DNA from: Hordeum vulgare subsp. vulgare
Lineage: Eukaryota; Streptophyta; Magnoliopsida; Poales; Poaceae
Assembly: GCF_904849725.1 (NCBI RefSeq)
Contig: NC_058519.1
Span: 178,983,703-179,047,702 of the forward strand
Reading direction: 5' to 3'
Length of the DNA stretch: 64,000 nt
Positions within the stretch are counted from its first letter, which is position 1. Each line of letters begins with the position of its first letter. The notes under the pieces were generated by a model. The model was not told where the DNA came from. It saw only the letters and a list, made by a program, of their open reading frames with translations, and ran no database searches. Positions 1 to 12,694 of the stretch are shown here, piece by piece. The translations under genes and the position numbers were made by a program.

Positions 1-104
1 TGCTTTTGCCTTAACCCCGAGCGACGCGCCTTGCCGCTGTGGAGGGGCTTCCGGTGTCCACGCACTAGTCCGGGGCACTAGAGACCCCAGTCTTTAGTGC
101 ACTG
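1..104. other. Unassigned flank left of element A1
   Basis: Sequence before the truncated A1 LTR. It is GC-rich and contains two ACTAG/CACTAG-type words, faintly like CACTA subterminal repeats, but it is too short to classify. It does not continue the G1 pol reading frame that A1 interrupts on the other side, so A1's left end was lost by deletion or rearrangement. Confidence 0.3.
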
Positions 105-679
105 ACACATAGCTACTGGTCATGGACCCATGGTCCAAGAAGGACTACTCATGGCACATCCGGGAAGATTCCATGGCAGTGGAGAAGCTCCCGGAGGTCA
201 ATCCTCTCTCCGGTATGGTGCTGGGAAGAGGTCTCGTGACGCTCGCGATCTCGGAAGCGCTACGGTGGCGGAATGATGGAGAAATTCGCGATTCTAGAAG
301 TTGTGGAAGGGTTTCTTTGTGGAGGACTAAATATAGGCCAAAGGAGGGCACCGGAGGAGGTGCGGCCCACCCAGGTGGCCTAGGGCCTGGCCGCACGAGC
401 AGGTCGCCTGGGCAGCCCCTGGCCCCCCTCTGGCCCATCTTCGGTGATCCGGAAGCTTCTGTTTCACTGATTTTTTTATATATTTTTTCCTGGAATTTTT
501 CGGGCTTCGGAAAATTGGGGAAAAGCCCCTGCAAAATAGACATCAGCAGTCAGAAACTGGCACTGGGTGCACTGAGTTAACAGGTTAGTACAAATATGTG
601 TAAAATGATATAGAAGTGTAGCAAAACATATAACATTGTCACTCAAAATATCATGGAACAAGCAGAAATTATAGAAGTG
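105..679 (-). repeat. A1 3' LTR, truncated at both ends
   Basis: Aligns by eye to the U3 half of the A2 and A3 LTRs. The outer end is cut at about 105. At about 679 it jumps directly into internal sequence, with about 1.06 kb missing compared with A3 (roughly A3 29704-30768), so the U3 terminus and the PPT are gone. The minus-strand TATA-like word TATATTTA lies near 327-334, about where transcription of this LTR family should begin. Confidence 0.8.
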
Positions 680-2113
680 TAGCAGGATATGCAATGGTAC
701 TAGCGCGTCATGTAGCAGTAATAAGGGCAAGGCCCGACTATCACACGACTCTACGATCAAGCAAAAGCATGTATGATATGATGATCAAGTCATGAGATGG
801 TGGATGTTGCATGGCAATGTATCTCGGAAAGGCTATGGAAATGCATTAATAGGTAGGTACGGTGGCTGTTTTGACGAAATATATAATGAGGCTTATGTAT
901 GACAGACTGTATCATGTCATGGGTTTGGATGCACTGGCGGACTTTGCACCAACTCTCAATGTGAGAAAGGGCAGTGCACGGTACCGAAGAGGCTAGCAAA
1001 ATGTGGATGGTGGAAGTGCCAACAATCGACTACTCACATTAGTCCGAAGAACTCATACACTTATTATCGGTAACTCTCTATCTAGTTAGGAAATTCACAA
1101 AGATACAAGTACCTCGAGGATGAGTGTTTGGGGGTTTGGTTATCCTTGCGCATCCTCGACTCATGGTAACGTGAGGGTACTCTATATATTCCAACCCCTC
1201 CAGAGCTTAGCGATCAATTTAGTAGCTAGAGTTCTCAACTAATTTTTAGTTTTCAAAAAACACACGGATTTCCCAAAATATGACACCTATCACTAATAGG
1301 CTCAAGCTCTTGGCACTAATAGTCCAAACATTACTCAAATCAATACCTCAAAACTATTGCAAGTTACTACTATACTTAAATAGCAACTTCAATTTCCTAC
1401 TCATGCAAGACACACAACTCAGTGCAACGAGCCAACTCTCTAAACAAGATAAGCATGATATATCAAGAGAGTTCTAGAAGCGACCTAAATAAAAGCTCTT
1501 AAAAATATAAGCATGAAAACTAAGAGCTAAGCATGATAGTAGCTAAGGAAAGGAAGAGAACACACAAAAAGAATAAGCATGAAAACCTATGTTGTGTTCT
1601 AGAGTGGAATGGAGCGTGTCTCTCTCCCAAACAAGGTAGGCTAGGTTCCGACTTGTTATGACCAGCAAGCAAAACTGAAACAAACTAAAAAGTAAATAGC
1701 GGGACACTCTAAGCATAGCACATAACATATGAAGTGATAAAAATATAGCATGGAGATGGACGAACTAATGATTGTTGATAGAGAAGGGGATGCACGGGGG
1801 CATCCCCAAGCTTAGATGCTTGAGTCTACTTGAATATTTCTTGGGATTAATGGGGGCATCCCCAAGCTTGAGCGCTTGACACTCCTGTATCTTCTTTCAC
1901 CATCTCCCATCGCATACTTGAAAACTCCCTTCATAAGAAACACATCATAAGCTGATTAAGTGGTTAGTACCCTTAATAAAAAAATCATTACCTACTGGAA
2001 ATAATGATTTTCATGATAAGCTACATATGATACAATGGTGATAAATATGATACAATGATGTTGCTACATATAAACACACATCAATACCACTAAAATAGAA
2101 AGTAAAAAACAAA
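680..2113 (-). other. A1 non-coding internal region
   Basis: No supportable reading frame. It is homologous to the non-coding half of A2 and A3. It contains the ~75 nt block conserved in all five related elements (about 801-880) and two copies of the PPT-like word with flanking hairpin arms (1786-1812 and 1851-1870). Compared with A3 it lacks the purine-rich stem-loop segment and about 0.3 kb near 2020. Confidence 0.7.
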
Positions 2114-2165
2114 TTGGGTTGCCTCCCAACAAGTGATTTCTTTTATGCCTTTGAGCTAGGCATAA
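2114..2165 (-). promoter_or_regulatory. Double stem-loop just after A1 gag stop
   Basis: On the minus strand the gag stop codon (2176-2178) is followed after 10 nt by a 7-bp stem TTATGCC/GGCATAA (2143-2165), then a second stem TTGGG/CCCAA with loop AGGCAA (2114-2129). The same pair occurs at the same place in A2, A3, C and D. The function is unknown. Confidence 0.6.
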
Positions 2166-2175
2166 TGCAAGAAGA

Positions 2176-4197
2176 TCAAGTGTTATCAACTCCAAAAGAA
2201 TAACTTGCCCGAGTAACGGACTCATAAGGTAACTTAATCTTTTTCCTACGGAAGTGTTCCATTCCCTTTTTAAGAGGAAATTGGAATTTAATAATTCCCT
2301 CTTTCATGTCAATGATAGCACCAACGGTGTAGAGAAAAGGACGTCCCAAAATAATTGGACATGAAGGATCACATTCAATGTCCATAATAAGAAAATCAAT
2401 GGGCACATAATTATCATTGACAATAATAAGCACATCATCATATCTCCCTAAAGGTTTCATTATGGAAGAATCAACAAGATGAACACCAAAAGAACATGGA
2501 TCATAAGGTTTCCAATCAAGCATATCATACATTCTTTTGGGCATAACGGAGGCACTAGCTCCAACATCACACAATGCAAAGCAAGAGATATTATTCAATT
2601 TAATTTTGATCGTAGGATCCCAACCATCTTCTAGTTTTCTAGGAATAGAAGTCTTTTGATAAGAGCATTGGTAATATGCTCGCCGAAGGCAATATTAAGT
2701 GTACTAGTGTGGGGGTCTTTAGCAATTCTTTGCAAAAAGGTGATGACTTCGAAAAGACTACAATTGTCAAAATCAATATTACCATCATTAATTAAAGTGG
2801 TAGTAATGTCATCTAACATTATTCTTTTGGTAGTCTCTAAATTCAAAGGACCATCTTGTCCTATATTTTAGGTATTAGCATCACCATTAATAGGTCCATT
2901 GGGACTAGGAGTGCGATGGGTGCTAAAAGTTTTGAGATCCTCAACAACTTTTGTAGTAGCAATGGTGGTGTGTGTAGGAAGGCTCTTAAATCTCTCTTCC
3001 GCTTATTTTTCTCTAGCCCATCTATCCTTTAGTTTGGATAGCATTCTTATGTTCTCATTAATTTGGAGATGGATAGTATTCATGGGTGTGGTGTTCCTTT
3101 CCTCCAGGGGGAAGTTCTAATTTAAGCATCTATACATCATGAGATATGTTGTCTACCTTCAAAGAGAGACTATCTAATTTTTCTATTTTCTCTTCTACAC
3201 TCTTGTTGAAGGCTTTTTGAGAAGTGATAAAATCTTTAAGCATGCTCTCTAATTCAGAAGTGGAGTTTTTCATGCTAGTATAATTGTTGTTGTTGCCATA
3301 GTTGTTGGATGGGAACGGTCTAGGATTGCTACCAAAATTACTCCTATAAGCATTGTTATTAAAGTTGTTCCTAGAGATAAAATTAACATCAACTTGCTCT
3401 CTTTCTTGGGCAAGTAAAGAATTTAAAGGAACATCACGAGGATCAATAGGAGCTTGCTTAGTAAGTAAAGTCATGCTCATGTCAACCTTATCATTAAGGG
3501 AGGAGATCTCCTCAACAGAGTTTACCTTCCTACCCTTTGGAGCTCTCTCGGTGTGCCATTGAGAATAATTTGTCATTATATCATCCAATAGCTTTGTGGC
3601 AGCACCAAGTGTAGTTGACATAAAGGTTCCTCCCGCGGTTGAGTCTAACAGATTCCACGAGGTAAAGTTTAATCCTACATAGAAAGTTTGGATAACCATC
3701 CAAGTAGTCAAACCATATGTAGGGCAATTCTTAACAAGAGATTTCATACATTCCCAAGCTTGAGCAACATGTTCATTATCCAATTGCCTAAAATTCATAA
3801 TGTTACTTCTTAATTGGATAATCTTAGTAGGTTCGTAATACTTCCCAATAAAAGCATCTTTGCACTTATCCCAAGAATCTATGCTATTCCTAGGCAAAGA
3901 TTGAAGCCACACTTTAGCTCCTCCTCTCAAGGAGAAAGGAAAAAAGCTTAAGTTTAACAATATCACCATCTACTTCTTTATATTTCTGCATATACAGAGC
4001 TCAACAAAATTGTTCAAGTGCAAAGCAGTATCATCTCGAGCACCGGAGAATTGACGCTTCATAACAAGGTTCAGTAAGGTAGGTTTAATCTCATAGGACG
4101 CGGCCTCAGTGGTAGGAGCAGAAATAGGAGTGCAGATAAAGTCATTGTTGTTGTGACTAGTGAAATCACACAACTTGGTGTTTTGTGTGGAACCCAT
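2176..4197 (-). pseudogene. gag-pro: A1 gag-protease, broken
   Basis: The start is the ATG at 4197 (MGSTQNTK), matching the A3 and D starts. The capsid-like part contains SLPRNSIDSWDKCKDAF, AQAWECMKS and QTFYVGLNFTSWN. An Asn-rich linker and a coiled-coil segment near LESMLKDFITSQ follow. The protease carries the aspartic active site DVGAS and ends with GRPFLYTVGAIIDM. There is no zinc knuckle. Breaks: a frameshift near 3969, a stop at about 3130 (GAG to TAG compared with A3), and a net 25-bp deletion near 2654-2660 compared with A3 that shifts the frame just before the protease. In the intact state the product would be a gag polyprotein forming cytoplasmic particles, with a retropepsin that processes it. 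Confidence 0.85.
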
Positions 4198-4344
4198 AGC
4201 AGCAGCAAGCATGAACAAATCAACTAATTTTTTTTTGTGGTTTTTGGTATAAGACTCTAAAGCAAAAAACTAGAAAGCAAACTAACAAGACTAAAAATCA
4301 AAGGTAAAAGATAGCGTGCAACTCCCCTATCTTGAAGACTGGAG

Positions 4345-4362
4345 TCCCTGGCAACGGCGCCA
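4345..4362 (-). other. A1 primer-binding site (tRNA-Asp)
   Basis: The minus strand reads TGGCGCCGTTGCCAGGGA, which matches the complement of the 3' end of plant tRNA-Asp at 17 of 18 positions. It lies 10 nt inside the 5' LTR boundary. Confidence 0.85.
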
Positions 4363-4372
4363 GAAACTTGCT

Positions 4373-7300
4373 TGATGACGAGTTGATGGATATACTTCTC
4401 GCCCCTCATTGATTACCCCAAGTGGAAGGTGGAGATGTGGTCAGCATCAAGTTTCCCTTACACGAAGACTGTAAGGTTTATTGAACCAGTAGGACTCCAA
4501 GGATCAACAAGTAGGTGTCCGCTGCTCTGGCGCTAGCAGAAGACGTGGACCTGCACACACAACAAATAACTTTGCTCCCAACGAGTACAGAGAGGTTGTC
4601 AATCTCTCCGGCCTTGTAGTTTGCAAAGGATCAAAACACAAGCGGGAATAGTGATAGTGATTGCACTGGAAAGTAAATGAAAGCGGTAAATGAGGGAGGG
4701 GCAAGCAATGGTGGTGATATGGACCGGAGTCACATGATGTTGACTATTGATGTCTCTCTCCGAAAAGACGATAAACAACTATGCTTGGGTAAACAAATTA
4801 CACCTGGGCAATTGACAGTATTATAAACGCACCGCAATGCTAATTATGCTACTTGAAAGTTAGAGGATCAATAGTAATGGGCAGTACGCCAAGACAAGTA
4901 GACACTTTATTCATCAGCATCTACTTACAAATCGTCCACCTTGATATATCTATCGAGAACATCTCACCGGTATTAAGTTGCGAGCCCCGCCCAAAGGGTA
5001 AACTCAAAGCAACGGACAACTTCATTAACGAACTATGCGTAAGGTAAACAATCCTTGCAACCGTGGTCACAGGCACCATTGTTTTCTCCCATGTGGCAAC
5101 AACACATCCCCTAGTCTCATGTTTCTATCACTCAAGCTAGACATCAGGGGGCATGAACCCACAATCATGCATAATGCTCCCTCTTGGAGTTACAATCTAC
5201 TATTCGTCCAAAGCAATAAAGAGCAACAGAGAACATTCATGAATCACTAAAGAACATAATATAAAACGATAATCAAATATATAACTCATCACAATCTGAA
5301 CGTAATCTCATAATCGATCGGATCCGAGCAACCCGAGCCTAGCAATAGAGGGAAAATTACATAGATGCCTTGATCATGTAGGGTGCTATGGCGACAGAAA
5401 TCTTCTGTCGTCTCTTGAGCTTGCATTGGTTTTTCCCTTGAAGAGGAAAGGGCGATGCAGCACAGGAGCAGTAAGTATTTCCCTCAGTTTGAGAACCAAG
5501 GTATTAATCCAGTAGGAGAATCTCGTCAAGTCCAGAGTTCTTGCACAAACACAAAAGAGCTTGCACCCAACGCTATAAAGGAGATTTATTGCAAAGTGAG
5601 ATCTGAAGGCGGAAGGTGCAACGAAGAAAAAGTGTAAGGCTGAAAATATGGTGTGAAGTAGACCCGGGGGCCATAGTGTTCACTAGAGGCTTCTCTCAAA
5701 ATAGCAAATATTACGGTGGATGAACAAATTACTGTCGAGCAATTTATAGAACCGCGCAAAGTCATGACGATATCTAAGGCAATGATCATACATATAGGCA
5801 TCACGTCCGAGACAAGTAGACCGATACTTTCTGTATCTACTACTATTACTCCACACATCGACCGCTATCCAGCATGCATCTAGTGTATTGAGTTCATGAC
5901 AAACAGAGTAACGCCTTAAGCAAGATGAAATGATGTAGAGGGATAAACTCAAACCAATGATGAAACCCCCATCTTTTTACCCTTGATGGCAACAACACGA
6001 TGCGTGCCTCGCTACTCCTTCTGTCACTGGGTGAGGTCACCGCACGGTATGAACCCAAAACCAAGCACTTCTCCCATTGCAAGAATCATAGATCAAGCTG
6101 GCCAAACAAAACCCACAACTCGAAGAGAATTACAAGTATATGAAATCATGCATAAGAGAGATCAGAAGAAACTCAAATAAGATTCATAGATAATCTGATC
6201 ATAAATTCACAATTCATCGGATCTCGACAAACACACCGCAAAAGAAGATTAGATCGGATAGATCTCCATGAAGATCATGGAGAACTTTGTATTAAAGATC
6301 CAAGAGAGAGAAGAAGCCATCTAGTTACTAGCTATGGACCCGTAGGTCTATGGTGAACTACTCACATATCATCGGAGAGGTCATGGTGTTGATGAAGAAG
6401 CCCTCCGTATCCGAATCCCCCTCCGGCAAGGCACCAGAACGTGCCCCAGATGGGATCTTGCGGAGACAGAAGCTTGCAGCGGCGGAAAAGTACTTTCGAT
6501 GATCTCCTGATTTTTTTTGGAATTATTGGGAATATATAGGCGAAAAACCTACGGCAGAGGTGGCCCAGGGAGCCCACAAGCCTGGGAGGCGCGGGCCCCC
6601 CTGGCCGCGGCTAGGGGGCTTGTGGGGTCCTTGGTGGCCCCCTGCCTTGGTTCTCAAGTTCCTCGATCTTCTTCTGTTTCGGAAAAATTCTTTTTGGAAG
6701 TTTCGTTCCGTTTGGACTCCATTTAAAATCCTCCTCTGAAAGGGGTGAAAAACACGGAAAAAAGGAACTGACACTTGGAACTGAGTTAATAAGTTAGTCC
6801 CAAAAAGATATAAAAGGCACACAAAACATCCAAAGTTTGACAGGATAATAGCATGAAACCATCAAAAATTATAGATACGTTGGAGACGTATCATAGGGCA
6901 GCTCACAAGGGCTAATCATGGAAGCACAAGATTGGGGAGAAAACATCACATAGCTACTGGTCCTGGACTCATGGTCCAAGGAGGACTACTCACGGCACGT
7001 CCGGGAAGCATCCATGGTGATGGAGAAGCTCCCGGAGGTCAATCCTCCCTCCGACAGGGTGCCGGGAAGAGGTCTCCTGACGCTCCTGATCTCGGAAGCG
7101 CTGCGGTGGCAGAACGATGGATAAATTCACGATTCTGGATATGATGGAAGGGTTTCCGATCGGAGGGGTAAATATAGGACAAAGGAGGGGGGTCAGAGGA
7201 GGTGGGGACCACCAGGCGGCCTATGGGCGCGACCACGGGACAGGCCGCGCCGGGAGGTTGCCTGGGCAGCCCCTGGCTCCCCTGTGGCCCATCTTCGATG

Positions 7301-7544
7301 ATCCAGAAGCTTCCGTCAAGCTGATTTTTATATATTTTTCTCGGGATTTTTGGGGCTCTGGAAATTTGGGTAAAAACCCCTGCAAAAAAGACATCAGCAG
7401 ACAGAAACTGGTACTGGGTGCACTGAGTTAGTAGGTTAGTCCAAATATGTGCAAAAAGATATAAAAGTGTAGCAAAACATATAACATTGTCACCCAAAAG
7501 ATCATGGAACAAGCATAAATTATAGATACATTTGGGACGTATCA
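4373..7544 (-). repeat. A1 5' LTR, interrupted by S1
   Basis: Begins TGATGACGAG at 4373 and ends CGTATCA at 7544 (TG...CA). Removing S1 and one copy of its duplicated TAGGG leaves about 1657 bp, equal to the A3 LTRs. The U5 end near 4373-4500 carries the GATAAACCTT...GGGAAA-type block shared with the other LTR families here. Confidence 0.85.
5384..6893 (-). mobile_element. S1: Gypsy solo LTR with TAGGG duplication
   Basis: A single 1510-bp LTR of the same family as element D, minus orientation, starting TGCTATGG and ending CGTATCA. It is flanked by a perfect 5-bp duplication TAGGG (5379-5383 and 6894-6898); the empty site is visible in A2 near 14310. Its U5 end extends beyond the D LTR end (GGTAGCA): it continues through words matching the D leader (GAAGATTTC) and the first part of the PBS (TGTCGCC), then ATAGCA at the duplication. 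Confidence 0.88.
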
Positions 7545-8197
7545 AATACTGGTTCAGCTCCCGGTTCAAGCTCAATTACGAACTCAAGTGCCCGATGCAG
7601 AGGCATTCCTGGCAGTTCTTCCGGAAAGACATTTTCATACTTTCTGACCATTGGGACTTGAGAAATTGGAGAGATCTCATTCTTCTCATTCAAGGAAAAC
7701 AGACGGATCATGTCATCACGCGCAGCGAAGATAAGCACGTCCTCCAAAGGATGAGTTAGCTTGACAATCAAGAAATGCCTTGTTCATAGCCAGCCAATCC
7801 ATCCCAAGGTGAGATCAATATCAGACTTGCCAAAGACAATTGGAGAAGCCGCGAAGGAATAGCCGCCCATCTTGACAGAAGCATTAGGGACAAACACCCG
7901 AGAAGTCATTTGCATGCCCAGAGAAATGATTTTTAACGGCCTAGGAGTGTCTTCTGTCACAAGATCATGCTTTACAATAAAAGGCCTTGAAATGAATGGA
8001 TGCGATGCACTAGAATCAAATAAAACATTTGCAGGAAAATCATTAACCAAACGATTACCCATGATCACATCTGAGGAGTTATGTGCTTCTACTACATTCA
8101 CCATATTAACTCTCGCACACTTGGGATTGAACTTCACCATTGCATGCCTGGAGGCTTGACTGGAGGAGGGGGCAGAAGACGTTGTTGAGTGGTGCAC
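7545..8197 (-). pseudogene. pol: G1 protease and N-terminal RT fragment
   Basis: Follows gag on the minus strand. The protease part contains VLFDSSASHPFISRPF, where the usual DSG active-site triplet reads DSS, so a catalytic glycine is lost. Downstream, after a frameshift near 7785, comes the linker into reverse transcriptase: ENVFPEELPGMPLHRALEF followed by ELEPGAEP, a hallmark of Gypsy RT amino ends. The frame stops at the A1 LTR boundary. The fragment cannot encode an active enzyme. Confidence 0.85.
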
Positions 8198-9192
8198 TTG
8201 TTAGAGTAATGACCCTTCTGCCCACACTTGTGACAAGTCAGCTCTGACAGCCGACGGAATTGCTCTTGAGGATTCCCTTGCTTCTGCTGCTGAAACCTCT
8301 GCTGGAAAGCTGGGTTGGGTGGGTGGGAAGAACCACGACCAGTTGACTGCTTGAACTGCTGAATCTGCCGAGGAGGAGACACCCAATATTTCTGCTGCTT
8401 CTGGACCACCTGAGTTGAGGACGAGGAACTAGAATCTCTGAAATGCTTCCTTGAATTCTCCACTTTGAGCAAAGCCGCTTTAGCCCTTAGAGCCAAGTTG
8501 TAGAACTTATCGAACTCATCGAAATCATGCAAGGCAAGGGCCAGCTACAAGTCTTCCTTCAGACCACCTATGAATTGATAAATCTTGCTCTTTTGATCTG
8601 GGATGTACTATTTAGCATACCGAGCAAGCTCATGGAACTTGACATTGTACTTGTACATAGAAGATCCTCCTTGCTTCAAGCAAGTGAACTTCTCACACAT
8701 CTCTTCCACGAAGCTAGACGGAATATAGTGAGCCTTGAAATCCCTAAAGAAATCATCCCAACTGATCATTCTGTCGCCTCTTGAGTCCCTCAACTGTTGC
8801 CACCATTCTGTTGCTTGACCCTTGAGCTGAAAAGTTGCAAACTTGACGAAGTCCTCTAGTCGCACATTACTGCACTCGAAGTGCTTGTTCATGTCACGAA
8901 TCCATTCATCAGCATCGAATGGCTGGTCACAAGACATGAAGAACTTCAGCTGATTCGCCAGGAATTTATCCAGAATTGCAAACTGATGTCCACCCTGGTT
9001 GAAGTTGCCCTGCTGCTGATTGTTCCTCTCTTGCAACAACTGAAGTAACATCTGAGTGTTTGCATTTGTTGCAGCCATCACCTCTTTCGATGCCTCTAGA
9101 GTAGTAGGAGGCGGTGGAGGAGGTGGCGGAGCAGGGAGTGGTGGAGGATCAGTACCCTCACGACCCAAATTCTGGCGAGTTGATGGAGCCAT
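8134..9192 (-). pseudogene. gag: G1 gag (CCHC zinc-knuckle)
   Basis: The start is taken as MAPSTRQNLG at 9192; an upstream in-frame Met exists but the MAPSTR start fits this gag class. An N-terminal proline run is followed by the capsid domain (DADEWIRDMNKHFE, ATFQLKGQATEWW, SSFVEEMCEKFTCLKQG), a Gln/Ser-rich stretch, and the nucleocapsid knuckle CHKCGQKGHYSNKC near 8194-8235. Two in-frame TAG stops interrupt it (8608-8610 and 8545-8547). Both lie where related gags usually have Gln, consistent with CAG to TAG. Confidence 0.85.
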
Positions 9193-10218
9193 CCTGGAGA
9201 TGGACAACACGTTAGACTAGAGGTTAACATTCAAAGATTAAGCTGAACAAGAATACTTAGCAATTGCATTCGAACAATAATTAGTAAGAATGCTTCCTCA
9301 AAGTAACTGCCGACAACATCTGATTCAAAGCCACTCAAAAACCAAGTATGAGCAAAGGATTGCTCGGAACAAATGTATGACACAGATTCGATCCGATATT
9401 GTCATGGATGAGGCTCCCACAGGCTCGATCCTACAGTAGCCATCATGTATAAGGCAGTGCACACGACATACGAAGGGTCCCCGAGTCGTAGCAAGCTACA
9501 AGGACTCTTTAAGACACAACGAGAACCGTTTTAAGATGACCGTGAACAAACGAATCCACTGAATGTCGAATCCCAACCTGACATCATGCATTTGTTGGAA
9601 GATTGTCTTATAAGTAACTAACTGAGTTCCCACCTAAGTACTCCCGAAATTTCTGGTCATGCAATCTGGTCCACGGATAGAAGGAGTAATATATCACTCA
9701 AATCCTATACTAACCCGTCCAGTGTATCACATCCGTCAACACGTCACCAGAATCTTGGAACTTCATCTATCTCAGACCCTCGTAATCACAACGATACTAA
9801 GTGTGACGATACATCCGGACCTATCTGCACCAGTACTGGGGAAGCCGGACTCCTCTCGCCACTACTAGTATTGAAGCAATTTCGAACATCCTCCGTCCTG
9901 AGATACTAAGAAATCTGAATGATAGTGATGTGCTCAAGAATCCCGTGGAGCTCAACTCCCCAGAAGAAACCAAGTCACACAGGAGGCACCAAGACAGAAC
10001 TCTGTCACATCGGTATCATATAGATTCCAAAAATATCCGTGTGATCCTTTTTTTAGCAAGAAGAGGAGTAGAATTAAAATTTCCTAAGTCGTGAACCTCT
10101 CCAGAGCATAGAAGAGGAGAAAAAAGAAACCTACTCTCCGATATAACTAAGACTCATAATAGTTTTTTTGGACTCGACTCGGCCAAGTTCGATCACACAA
10201 AGGCTCCTATGGTCGTAA
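9193..10218 (-). other. G1 leader, no gene seen
   Basis: About 1 kb between the G1 PBS and gag start. No reading frame or RNA gene can be supported. Long leaders are common in this class of element. Confidence 0.5.
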
Positions 10219-10232
10219 GGATCTGATTACCA
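10219..10232 (-). other. G1 primer-binding site, degenerate iMet type
   Basis: The minus strand reads TGGTAATCAGATCC next to the LTR end, close to the usual initiator-Met PBS TGGTATCAGAGC but with an extra A and substitutions. Confidence 0.55.
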
Positions 10233-12535
10233 TTTTGTAACAACCAAGATGCAACACTTTCCTTATTTGGGGGCGAGGCCTCAAAAGGGGAAAGGGCCGC
10301 ATCTAAGTGTCTCACAAGAAGGATAACAATGCCATTACATAAATAGAGAGATGAGTATAAGATTCGGCTTACACTCGCCACATGCTAAATTACAACCCAC
10401 ACAAGCATTCATTATTCATACATAAGACAGGGTCCGACATCTTGACAAGATAAACGACAAAATATGCTATCCCATCTTGCTAGTCCCACAATCACGACCA
10501 TGCGCCTCTAGTACTCGGGATAAGTCACATACAGCCTGCCACTGTCCTCATCGAACTCCCACATCAGCTGGTTGTCATCTGGAACTCCTGCATCTAGGGT
10601 ACATGTACTTGTGGGTGTTTGTAGTAAACTGTGAGCCACGAGGACTCAACAATCTCATGACCTTGGTATCGAGTCTAACTAAGTTAAATAGGTGAGGTAG
10701 ATTAAGTGTTTGAGTTTGCAACATCCTAAGCACATATGGTGGCAATCTTACGATGAGCAGCAATTAACTATGGTGGTCTACGCAAGACGGTCGAAGACTA
10801 GGTTGACCACTAAGTGATCATGAACACCTACTTACGTCATTCATAACCCCGCCGTGTTCTCGATCAGAGAAGGAGCTCTGAAAGAAACAGTCACAGTTAC
10901 GCACATAGTTGGCAAGTTTTATTTGAATTACTTTAAGTTGTCTAGAATCGGATGTTAACAAAACATCCATGTTTGCCACATAACCGCAGGCATGGCTTTC
11001 TGAAAGATTAAACTCTGTAAGGGTGCTCCAACTAGTCCATCACAAATTACCACAGACCACATAGTAATCCTCTACCAGGAAACTCGTGATCTCGTCGGAT
11101 TACTTAAAGGAAAACCTCAACTCTGAGAAGACCCAAAGTCTCACCGGAATCCCAATGCACAAGATATATCGTTGAGGTAAGACAAGTCCAGCAAGACCTC
11201 GCGACGTGTGGACGATCCCGATAGGAGCCGCGTATCTTGTTCTCAGGACACGATGGATGAGCAGTACATACAGTGGCCGGATAGAAATCCCCCGAGTTGC
11301 TCCAGGTGGCCCCGCAAGTGGCTTTGGTTTGGACCAACGCTCATGAGGAGCACTGGCCTGGGGGTTGATTAGATTCCTCGGGGTAGGTATTCCCTATGCA
11401 TTCTTTTATCATTAAGTTATTAGCAAATTAACACCAAAGTTGGGTCCTGCCAAACAAGTCTTAACACTGAACGATTCATCGAGGGGGTCCGCATAACAAG
11501 CCCGAACGTGTTAGGAGCGCTCAGTTTTGTAATAAAACACCGGTAGCCGAAACTAAGGCAGCAACAATGGAACAAATCACCCGGCAAAAGGCTAGGTATT
11601 CCGTGATTTACCAAGTATATAGGTGCATTAATTAAATAGCAACTAAATATGATGGTATCAAATTGACCATGTTATCACGTGGACCAGCTGGCACCTGCAA
11701 CTAGCAATGCTAACAATTAGTGGTTGAGCTAGCCTAACCTAGCCAAATAGTATTTGCTAGGAGGGGGTGTTTGAGGTTTCATGGCAATGTTTGATGGCCT
11801 ATACATCATGTGGTAGGCAGCGGAGATGTAACGGTAGTAACGAATCAGTAAGCATAACAAAGTTCGAAACGGTGTCAAGGTCACGATCATCTTGCCTGTG
11901 ATTTCTTCAGAGTGGAACTGATCCTGATCTTCGTGCACGAACTCACGGGACTCTTCGAACTCGTTTCCGGTTCCAGTTGCTACCCAAAATAAAACAAGCA
12001 GGAAATAAATACCATCAAGAAGATGATGACACACACATAATGATGCAAGCATGCACTACCTCTAACCATGCACATGAAACACCCTACACCGATAAAACTA
12101 TTGCCACCTCACCACAAGGTGACTTTCGACAGAAATGCTCAAAATCAAAAACCAACAACACCATTGGATTCATCGGGATTTTCTACCCCAAATCCATATA
12201 TCATACTCCGCATGTTACATGCAGAAAAACACCACAAACAGTAAAAGAAAAATAACACATGATCAAACTATACTAATATCAAGAACATGAACTGTTCTTG
12301 AGCCTTCCAACTTGGCAAGTCTACATCTGGACATTTCCGGAATTGGAAATATGCCTAATCCACACACAGGAATTCACACAGAATAAATAAAATATCACGT
12401 AAAATATGATAAGGAGGGGGACCCACCTGACAGTGGCCAGGGCCCCCTCACTAGATGACATGTGGGCCCTTGTGGCCCACTGCAGCCACACACACAACAC
12501 CAGGAACAACAACACATGAAATAAAAAGAGGCCAA

Positions 12536-12591
12536 GGGGTTTCAAACCCACCACCTCCCTAGTGGAGCAATCGACCCCCACCACTGGGCTA
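12536..12591 (-). promoter_or_regulatory. tRNA-like module 1 in G1 LTR
   Basis: The minus strand has an A-box-like TAGCCCAGTGG (12581-12591) and, 31 nt later, a B-box/T-arm-like GGGTTTGAAACCC (12536-12549). The spacing is that of a tRNA gene. It is not a complete tRNA: acceptor stem and anticodon arm are not convincing. Confidence 0.4.
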
Positions 12592-12694
12592 GCTACTGCT
12601 ACCTGCACTAACAGAGGCATCCTGCAAGGTAGGTTAAGTTTGAACACAAATCTACCACACGAAGAAAACCACAGGGGAAATAAAAGGGGGCGCA

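Larger units (their letters stand above)
105..7544 (-). mobile_element. A1: non-autonomous Gypsy-type LTR retrotransposon (gag-protease)
   Basis: Minus-strand element. Its 5' LTR is at 4373-7544 (interrupted by solo LTR S1), followed by a tRNA-Asp PBS, a broken gag-protease gene, about 1.5 kb of non-coding sequence and a truncated 3' LTR. It was inserted into the pol gene of G1: the G1 reading frame stops exactly at 7545 beside the LTR terminus. No RT, RNase H or integrase is present, so it depended on enzymes in trans. The left end is cut at about 105, so no target-site duplication can be confirmed. The LTR is the same family as in A2 and A3, about 1.66 kb. Confidence 0.85.

Noticed and set aside
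1..104. CACTA transposon end
   Set aside because: Only scattered CACTAG/TAGTGC words; no terminal CACTA with a 3-bp duplication can be seen.
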